Part shown: one piece after another, positions 22,651 to 27,991 of the stretch | Layout: each line of letters starts with the position of its first letter | Numbering within the stretch: position 1 is the first letter of the stretch | DNA from: CAZVJA01 sp964626885 | GTDB taxonomy: Bacteria; Planctomycetota; Planctomycetia; Planctomycetales; Planctomycetaceae | Direction: 5' to 3' | NCBI GenBank assembly: GCA_964626885.1 | Contig: CAZVJA010000053.1 | Coordinates: 1 to 27,991 of the forward strand | Length of the DNA stretch: 27,991 nt | The notes under the pieces: model-generated | Seen by the model: the letters and a program-made list of their open reading frames with translations, nothing else | Database searches by the model: none | Told to the model about the DNA's origin: nothing | Position numbers and translations under genes: made by a program

Positions 22651-24456
22651 TTACTTCTGCATGACAGCCGGAACCTGTTTCACGTCCAGTTTGTCACCCG
22701 TTGCGGGGAGTGATTTTATTGTCGGCGGCTTTGTCGCCGGACGCCTGGCGGGGGTCTTCGCGGGAGGGATCAACCCTTCCGGCTTCAGCAGGTGCAGGTA
22801 ATGACCGTGGTCGGCGGTGACGATGAGCACCGAATCTTTCCATCCGCCGTGCGTTTCCACCCAGTCGGTAATCACCTTCACCGCATCGTCACCACTCTTC
22901 ACAGCGCCAATCGAGTTGTCGAGATTGTTGTCATGGTTTGCCCAGTCGACATCGCCGGACTCCACCATCAGCCAAAACCCTTCCGGATCGTTTGCAAGTA
23001 CGGTGAGTGCGGCTTTCGTCATTTCGGCCAGTGTCGGATTTTCAGTGATGTCATCGGACGTGTACTGCTCGGCGGGCTTACGGCCGATGGGAGGGCGATA
23101 ATCTCCATTCGCGGTCCGAAACGGAAGATGCCATGCTTTCGTGCCGTAAAAACCGAACAGCCGATGTCCGGAACTCGCCGCTTCCTGAGCCGCGTTCAAT
23201 AAGGCAGATCCTCCTTTGACCCCCGTCTTCCGCTGCGCGACGACGTATTTTCCGCCGTGATTCACGTTAATAGCTGCACGGTCGGCGTCACTGATCGCGC
23301 GATTTCCAGAGACAAAATTCTCCCCTTGAGCCCGGTCAATGGTTTCATCCACTCCCCAGCCGGTGCCGATGACCACGTCAAGACCCGGCAATGGCTTGTT
23401 CGGATGACTGATGGACGACAGGCCGAACATGTCGCGTGCAATGTCCTGGTAGTCGTCTCGCTGAACATTGTGCGCGTAGGAAGCTCCGGGAGTCGCATGG
23501 CAAAACGGTACGCTCGATACTGCCCCAACCGAGTAACCCGCTTCCTGAGCCAGGTGAGCGATGGTCGTTAATTGCGCGCCGGTCGCATCGACGTTGAGCG
23601 CGTCGTTGTACGTCTTGGCACCGGTCGTCATGCTGGTCGCAGACGCGGACGAGTCTGTAAAGGCATGCGCGGTTGGATCATTCTCGGGCCGGCTTGTGAG
23701 GTAAAGCATATCGCTCGTCGGCGTCCAGGGATTCGGTCCGCCGCGGGTGATGTCATATCCGCCGCGCCGCGTCCCCCCAGGGTTCAGCACCGTCTGCTTG
23801 TCGACGTCGAATTTCGTTCCAGAATTGTGCGGACTCGTCACCATGTAGCCGAACTGCGTGTTCCCGCCGGCAGTGTAGTCTTGAAAGTGCAGCCCACTGC
23901 CGCGACCGCTTGAATACGATACTTTACGGGAATAGAAAATCGCCGCCGCCCGGGTCGTGTCCCAGTCCATGCCGTCAAACACGACGAGAAAGATATGCTT
24001 CTTGCCGGCCGTGAGCGCGGCTTTCTGGATATCGAACAGATTCGTCTGGTCCAGATAGGTCGCATCGGAGGTGACCGTGTGCTCCGGCAGATAGCCGTAG
24101 ATTCGCTGGAGCGACTCCGCGCTCCGATACGGACTATTCCCGTCGGTGTAGTCTCGCAAGTCGATTCCGGAACCAGCGTCCTTTGTGCCGAAGGTGTAAA
24201 CCGGGATCAGGCGATTCGAATGATTCCCCCACTCGGTATAGTTCGACGGATCTGCCCCCCAATGAGCGACATCCGACTTCTTCGGCTTCGACAAAATCGC
24301 TTCCGTCTGCAACTTAAACAGCAGACCGCCGTCGCCGACCACGTCTGGCGAATGAACATCTTGAATCGCAAAAACGGCTGCCGCCAGAACGGCAACGCAA
24401 CAGATCAGCACTCCCAGTGATCGCACGCCGATTTCTTTCCAGAAAACTTTCCGCAC
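22651..24456 (-). CDS. Alkaline phosphatase, PhoA superfamily
   Basis: A 601-aa exported phosphomonoesterase-like enzyme. The start is a GTG (24456) giving MRKVFWKEIG and a hydrophobic signal segment (about 13-31). Catalytic features are the metal-binding IFLVVFDGMDWDTTRAA (D161), the nucleophile motif TDSSASATSMTTGAKT with S269 following D268 as in the E. coli enzyme, the MVESGDVDWANHDNN metal motif, and the VTADHGH motif near the C-terminus. A Pro/Lys/Thr-rich tail of about 40 residues ends the protein. It is longer than E. coli PhoA (471), mainly through a 140-residue N-terminal segment before the catalytic fold. Two metal ions are expected in the active site. No phosphate-regulon box was recognised upstream, and no transporter genes adjoin it. 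Confidence 0.9.
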   Translation of the reverse strand: MRKVFWKEIGVRSLGVLICCVAVLAAAVFAIQDVHSPDVVGDGGLLFKLQTEAILSKPKKSDVAHWGADPSNYTEWGNHSNRLIPVYTFGTKDAGSGIDLRDYTDGNSPYRSAESLQRIYGYLPEHTVTSDATYLDQTNLFDIQKAALTAGKKHIFLVVFDGMDWDTTRAAAIFYSRKVSYSSGRGSGLHFQDYTAGGNTQFGYMVTSPHNSGTKFDVDKQTVLNPGGTRRGGYDITRGGPNPWTPTSDMLYLTSRPENDPTAHAFTDSSASATSMTTGAKTYNDALNVDATGAQLTTIAHLAQEAGYSVGAVSSVPFCHATPGASYAHNVQRDDYQDIARDMFGLSSISHPNKPLPGLDVVIGTGWGVDETIDRAQGENFVSGNRAISDADRAAINVNHGGKYVVAQRKTGVKGGSALLNAAQEAASSGHRLFGFYGTKAWHLPFRTANGDYRPPIGRKPAEQYTSDDITENPTLAEMTKAALTVLANDPEGFWLMVESGDVDWANHDNNLDNSIGAVKSGDDAVKVITDWVETHGGWKDSVLIVTADHGHYLHLLKPEGLIPPAKTPARRPATKPPTIKSLPATGDKLDVKQVPAVMQK

Positions 24457-24537
24457 CCTTCACCCGCCACGCCCGATGGTGGCCCGTTAGTCATCGACGC
24501 GCCGGCAGTGCGAATCCGGCCTGAATCGGTTGTTGAG

Positions 24538-24735
24538 TTAGCTTAGCGAATTCGATCCATTGCTCACACTCTGCGGAGCCCCCGCTGACTGGCGCTCTGG
24601 AAATGGCGGCGTCTTAAGCAGATCTTCAGACATGCGTTCTAATTCGACCGGCTGTATCCCAAAAGCAACCATCAATGGATTGTTCGCAGAACCCGCCGTC
24701 CAGATTCGTCGGGCTTGCTTTTCAGTAGGGCCCAT
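24538..24735 (-). CDS. Possible small hypothetical protein (65 aa)
   Basis: An open frame in the 368-bp gap between the phosphatase and hisA, starting with an ATG at 24735 preceded by GGTGG but too close for a good ribosome-binding site. The translation (MGPTEKQARRIWTAGSANNP then PLMVAFGIQPVELERM) is soluble with mixed charge and no motif I recognise. Codon use is not clearly coding. It may be spurious or a gene remnant. Nothing else is visible in 24457-24824. Confidence 0.25.
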   Translation of the reverse strand: MGPTEKQARRIWTAGSANNPLMVAFGIQPVELERMSEDLLKTPPFPERQSAGAPQSVSNGSNSLS

Positions 24736-24824
24736 CCACCGGAATCAACGCGAAGCGCGCCAATCTTTACCAAGAATTCCCACGAGTGGATGGATGAAAT
24801 CCGTAGACGGCGAACGATGTTCCG

Positions 24825-25571
24825 TCAACTCCCCGCTTCGGTAACCCTCACCGCCTCCGCCACGGAAATCGTCCCCTCATACAGCGCCCGGCCAATGATC
24901 GCGCCGACGAGCTTCGGATGCACCCTACTCTTCTCGGCCAGTTTGCGCACGTCGTCGAGCGTCGTCACCCCGCCGGAGGCAATCACAGGCAAGCCCATGT
25001 CCGCGAATCGCACGAGGTCTACGATTGTTCCCTCATCGATCCCCTGCATCATCCCGTCGTTGGCGATGTTCGTATAGATCACCGCCGCCAGATCAAGATC
25101 GACGTACTGGGCGGCCATGTCGAGCGCCGATTTCTCCGACACATCGAGCCAGCCTTCGGTCGCGATTTTCCCGTTCTTGGCATCGAGCCCCAGCGCCACG
25201 CGCCCTGGAAACTTGCCGACCATTTCGCGAAACCACTCAGGCTGCTTCAGTGCCTGCGTGCCGACAATGACACGATCGACCCCAACCTCGTCGAGTAGTA
25301 AACGCATTGCCGATTCGTCGCGCACTCCCCCTCCCATCTGGCAGGGAACGTTCACGGTACGAACAATCGACCGCACCACTTCATGATTCACCGGCCGGCC
25401 CGCCCGCGCACCATCGAGATCCACCAGGTGCAATCGCTGCGCGCCGTCACCTGCCCAGCGACGCGCCATTTCAACGGGATCGTCACTGAAGACTGTCTCT
25501 TGCGCGTAATCCCCCTGGCGCAGTCGCACGCACTTGCCGCCGCGAAGATCAATTGCAGGAAGAATTTGCAT
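24825..25571 (-). CDS. hisA: ProFAR isomerase HisA
   Basis: A 248-aa (beta/alpha)8 barrel that isomerises ProFAR to PRFAR in histidine biosynthesis. The general acid-base pair is D8 (in MQILPAIDLRGG) and D130 (in ALGLDAKNG). Two phosphate-binding loops are evident, CQMGGGVRD and VIASGGVTTLDDV. Length matches the family (about 245). It starts 49 bp after hisH in the same direction, so the two are co-transcribed, and HisA product feeds the HisF-HisH synthase. A perfect 26-bp palindrome occupies the gap. hisF is not in the window. Confidence 0.97.
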   Translation of the reverse strand: MQILPAIDLRGGKCVRLRQGDYAQETVFSDDPVEMARRWAGDGAQRLHLVDLDGARAGRPVNHEVVRSIVRTVNVPCQMGGGVRDESAMRLLLDEVGVDRVIVGTQALKQPEWFREMVGKFPGRVALGLDAKNGKIATEGWLDVSEKSALDMAAQYVDLDLAAVIYTNIANDGMMQGIDEGTIVDLVRFADMGLPVIASGGVTTLDDVRKLAEKSRVHPKLVGAIIGRALYEGTISVAEAVRVTEAGS

Positions 25572-25588
25572 CAGTGGTCGACCTCACG

Positions 25589-25614
25589 AGCTCACCGATG
25601 GCCATCGGTGAGCT
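25589..25614. promoter_or_regulatory. 26-bp perfect palindrome between hisH and hisA
   Basis: AGCTCACCGATGG (25589-25601) is followed directly by its exact complement (25602-25614). The RNA would fold into a stem of up to 11 bp with a 4-nt GGCC-type loop in the 49-nt gap between the hisH stop and the hisA start. It could be an mRNA stability or translational element, a partial terminator, or a DNA operator. Confidence 0.55.
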
Positions 25615-25620
25615 ATTCGA

Positions 25621-26226
25621 TTACAGAGCCGCGAAGTTGCTCAACAATTTCAGTCCCACGCGCTGGCTCTTTTCCGGATGGAACTGCGTCGCGAACAGGT
25701 TGTTCCGGGCGATCATCGCCACGAACGATTCGCCGTGCGTCGATCGAGCCGCCACGAATGATTCGTCATTCGGCACGACATGATAACTGTGCACAAAGTA
25801 GAAGTGCGAATCGCGCGGAATCCCCTCCAACAGGCGGGGGTTGCCGACAACCTCAAGCCGATTCCAACCCATGTGCGGAATCTTGAGGTCCGGCTGGTCC
25901 TTAAATCGGACCACCTTCCCCGGAATCACTCCCAGCCCCTCATACTCGCCATCTTCGTAACTGATGTCGAACAGAAGCTGCAGTCCCAGACAGATCCCCA
26001 GAAACGGTTTTCCGGAGTGAATATGGTCGAGAACCGGCTGCACCATCCCGGTTCGCTTCAACTCGTGGATCGCGTCCCGAAACGCCCCGACCCCAGGCAG
26101 CACCAGCTTCTGCACCCCGGAGAGCTGTTTGGGATCGGAACAAATCTCGGCGGCAACCCCCAGCTTCTCGAACGCCTTCTGAACGCTCCGCAGGTTCCCC
26201 ATTCCGTAATCGACGATTTTGATCAT
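25621..26226 (-). CDS. hisH: Imidazole glycerol phosphate synthase, glutaminase subunit HisH
   Basis: A 201-aa class I glutamine amidotransferase that releases ammonia from glutamine for HisF, making imidazole glycerol phosphate and AICAR in histidine biosynthesis. The catalytic triad is complete: nucleophile C79 in FLGICLGLQ, then H183 and E185 in QFHPEKSQ. The oxyanion-strand motif PGVGAF and the N-terminal VDYGMGNLRSV are typical. Length is normal (about 200). It is the first gene of a hisH-hisA pair. A short hairpin GCAGTG (26241-26246) / CACTGC (26254-26259) lies 15-33 nt upstream of the start. Confidence 0.97.
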   Translation of the reverse strand: MIKIVDYGMGNLRSVQKAFEKLGVAAEICSDPKQLSGVQKLVLPGVGAFRDAIHELKRTGMVQPVLDHIHSGKPFLGICLGLQLLFDISYEDGEYEGLGVIPGKVVRFKDQPDLKIPHMGWNRLEVVGNPRLLEGIPRDSHFYFVHSYHVVPNDESFVAARSTHGESFVAMIARNNLFATQFHPEKSQRVGLKLLSNFAAL

Positions 26227-26584
26227 TGGCAGATTCTAGTGCAGTGGAGATTTCACTGCGAGTAACTGGCGTTCCTCTATCGTGTTAGGATTGGGGCCAG
26301 GGGCTCAGGCGTAACTCATTCCATTGAAAAAAGAGCAGAAAAAAGCAGCACCCTATCCTACCCAACCACGGCAGAGCGCCAAAGCCATCCGAATCCATGT
26401 CGTAAAGCTTTTCAAATTCAAGGTTTCCGCATTCTTTAAAGTATTTTTATGAGGAGTTTCGCCGTCAAATCGCCCGATAACATAAGTGAGCTGCGCATAT
26501 TTTTCCGGTGGTGTGGCGTTCCAGCGGGGCATTCGTCTCCTCTCCCACCTCCACGCGCAAATCATGGACACTGGAGTCGCGGGC
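26227..26584. other. Divergent intergenic region, hisH / thioredoxin-like gene
   Basis: This holds the GCAGTG/CACTGC hairpin near hisH and an A/T-rich stretch (26405-26455) that may carry the rightward promoter. I find no consensus -35/-10 pair in either direction and no supported gene. Open frames here run into the thioredoxin-like gene and are not conserved in character. Confidence 0.3.
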
Positions 26585-27439
26585 ATGGATCGCCGGATTC
26601 TCACATACGGACTTTGCGGGTGGCTGCTTCTTTCGTTTGGGGCGGCTTCTTCTGCCCGGGCTGACTTCCCCTTCTTCAATTTCAAGCGATTTTTCAAACC
26701 CCGTCAGACGTCCCGAACGGAACGCTCCAGATCGCAAACACGCGAATTTGGAGAGACGGACCGAAGTATGCAGCAACAGCGAACATACCAGGGAACCGCT
26801 CGCGAAGCCCAAACTCGCACCGCGGATTCCTCTCCCGAATGGCAACTGCCGGTTCAAGCGAATACAGAGTCGATAAACACTCGGAGGCAGTCGGTATCGG
26901 CGGAGTCATCAGCCGACGCGAACGATGCAAACCAGCAGGGAGTGAATCCGTCAACTGTCCCCGCCAATTCGGGCGGAGATGCGAGGGAACAACAATCTCC
27001 CCAAACGGTCGAATCCTCTGCCGAACCACAATCACAATTTCCTCCGCATGTCGCCTGGCAGACCGACCTGCATGCCGCCCATAAGCTGGCGACCGAAACG
27101 GGAAAGCCGATTTTGCTCGTCTTTGGGGCCGAGTGGTGCCACTATTGCAAAGAGCTTGAAAAGAACACCTTGTCGCAGCCGGAAATGGCCGAATACGTCA
27201 ATGCCAACTTCGTTCCGGTACATCTTGATATGGGGAAGCCCCAAGACAAGGAAGTGGCTAAGATTCTCGACGTTAAGCCGATCCCCTGCACGGTGGTACT
27301 GAGTCCAAATGCCGATCGCGTCGCGGGCAAAATCCTGGGATATCAGGAACCGCCCCAATACTACCGCTCGTTGCAGCAAGCCCGTTACGAAGCAACTCAA
27401 GTCCACCAGACGCAATACTCGCGCACGGCAAATCGATAA
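26585..27439 (+). CDS. Exported thioredoxin-like protein
   Basis: A 284-aa protein with a signal peptide (MDRRILTYGLCGWLLLSFGA then ASSARA, cleaved near residue 26). I chose the ATG at 26585, which has GGAG at 8-nt spacing; upstream in-frame starts would put a soluble stretch before the signal. Next comes a basic patch and a long disordered linker (about 40-155) rich in Ser, Gln, Asn, Thr and Arg. The C-terminal thioredoxin fold (about 160-265) has the active-site FGAEWCHYC (C185, C188) and the cis-proline segment KPIPCTVVLSP. This resembles the thioredoxin_7/DUF255-type domain used in periplasmic disulfide or cytochrome maturation. The partner is unknown. The gene ends 111 bp before the next start. 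Confidence 0.88.
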   Translation: MDRRILTYGLCGWLLLSFGAASSARADFPFFNFKRFFKPRQTSRTERSRSQTREFGETDRSMQQQRTYQGTAREAQTRTADSSPEWQLPVQANTESINTRRQSVSAESSADANDANQQGVNPSTVPANSGGDAREQQSPQTVESSAEPQSQFPPHVAWQTDLHAAHKLATETGKPILLVFGAEWCHYCKELEKNTLSQPEMAEYVNANFVPVHLDMGKPQDKEVAKILDVKPIPCTVVLSPNADRVAGKILGYQEPPQYYRSLQQARYEATQVHQTQYSRTANR

Positions 27440-27550
27440 GCTGATGCACGTCGGCCCCACCAAAAGTAAGCTCCCAAACCGCCCGTCTCACGCTCGCCGC
27501 GGGACTCAACTCTCCTTGAATTTTGCACTTCCGGCCTCTATCATCCCGGA

Positions 27551-27991
27551 ATGAATCGCGACCCTCAATTGCCGGCCGGCTCCGGGGATGAAGATTCCTG
27601 GGAGAGCCTGGCCGAGAATCTTTTCGGCATCGAATTCCGCAAAATCCCGGACCCCGGCGAGATCATTTCTCCGGAGGATCTTGAGGATCTGGAAGAGCAG
27701 GCCGAAGTCCCGGAACCGACCGACGAGGAAATCGACTCCGCCATCGCCAAGAGCGATGAGCTACTCGATAAGGACGTTACCGCGGGTATTGAGGGGGAAG
27801 CCGAAGCGTCCGATATCGACGAAAACTCCGCAGCGAAACCTGCGGAAGACACCTATTGGGATGCTTTGAAGGATTGGACCTGGGACGAATCCGAGGACCG
27901 CTCGGAAAGTGATGATGCCGCACCACAGAGGGGTCGCGGCCCGCGCGGTCGCCGTGAGCCTTCCCGTGGTCCTCGCCACGGCCGTCCTGGT
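27551..27991 (+). CDS. Acidic/RG-rich protein, 3' end outside window
   Basis: An open frame from an ATG at 27551 that continues past the window end (147 codons seen). The start has only a weak GGA just before it. The first 110 residues are strongly acidic (MNRDPQLPAGSGDEDSWESL onward, with many EDLEDLEEQ-type runs) and contain a possible conserved ENLFGIEF and WDALKDWTWDE. The last visible part turns abruptly into an Arg/Gly-rich segment (RGRGPRGRR and further). This acid-then-RG composition is common in RNA-binding or RNase E-like proteins, but no domain is visible in the seen portion, so the function is open. Confidence 0.65.
   Translation, partial: MNRDPQLPAGSGDEDSWESLAENLFGIEFRKIPDPGEIISPEDLEDLEEQAEVPEPTDEEIDSAIAKSDELLDKDVTAGIEGEAEASDIDENSAAKPAEDTYWDALKDWTWDESEDRSESDDAAPQRGRGPRGRREPSRGPRHGRPG

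Noticed and set aside
26353..26697. Leftward 114-codon frame over the thioredoxin-like gene start
   Set aside because: Its 3' part is non-coding in character and it overlaps the signal peptide of a well-supported gene.

Overview
The window looks like a core chromosomal segment of a planctomycete (Planctomycetota). This is inferred from gene content, since no marker RNA is present. Supporting points are a Tat-exported DUF1501 protein, an orphan mraZ with no ftsZ/dcw genes beside it, a long mreB-mreC-mreD-PBP2 cluster preceded by membrane-anchored coiled-coil proteins, a proton pyrophosphatase of a divergent subfamily, and many ECF-type sigma factors and GTG/TTG starts. DNA is moderately GC-rich. 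I see no transposase, integrase, CRISPR array, tRNA or rRNA.

Layout. 158-1960: an ECF sigma factor (-), a 7Fe ferredoxin (+) behind a near-perfect sigma-70 promoter, and a rhodanese (-). 2074-6583: a divergent DapA-family protein (-), mraZ (+) with paired TGGG/CCCA boxes upstream, a 350-bp gap holding two nested RNA-like foldbacks, then a solitary GspE/PilB-type ATPase and a STAS-membrane protein (both -). 7005-14396: a strong promoter followed by two related membrane coiled-coil genes, a 57-codon membrane protein gene, mreB, mreC, mreD and a penicillin-binding protein 2. 14559-15695: mnmA. 15765-16737 (-): an ECF sigma factor overlapping a two-helix membrane protein. 17097-17486: a Cys-rich lipoprotein with a TTG start. 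17556-19994 (-): hppA. 20509-22609: the DUF1501 protein and a four-helix membrane protein. 22651-24456 (-): alkaline phosphatase. 24825-26226 (-): hisH-hisA. 26585 to the end: a periplasmic thioredoxin-like protein and an open-ended acidic/RG-rich protein.

How the genes fit together. The centre of the window is an elongasome locus. MreB filaments, MreC, MreD and PBP2 form the peptidoglycan elongation machine, yet rodA is absent. In its place upstream are three uncharacterised membrane proteins, two sharing an N-terminal motif and one ending in a beta-rich domain reminiscent of MreC. These are candidates for lineage-specific cell-shape factors. The second notable region is the orphan mraZ locus, with candidate operators upstream and structured RNA-like DNA downstream. 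The rest is metabolic housekeeping (histidine biosynthesis, tRNA thiolation, pyrophosphate-driven ion pumping, phosphate scavenging) and signalling.

Many 3' ends carry GC-rich hairpins without a U-tract. The one clear U-tailed terminator is at 4092-4177.
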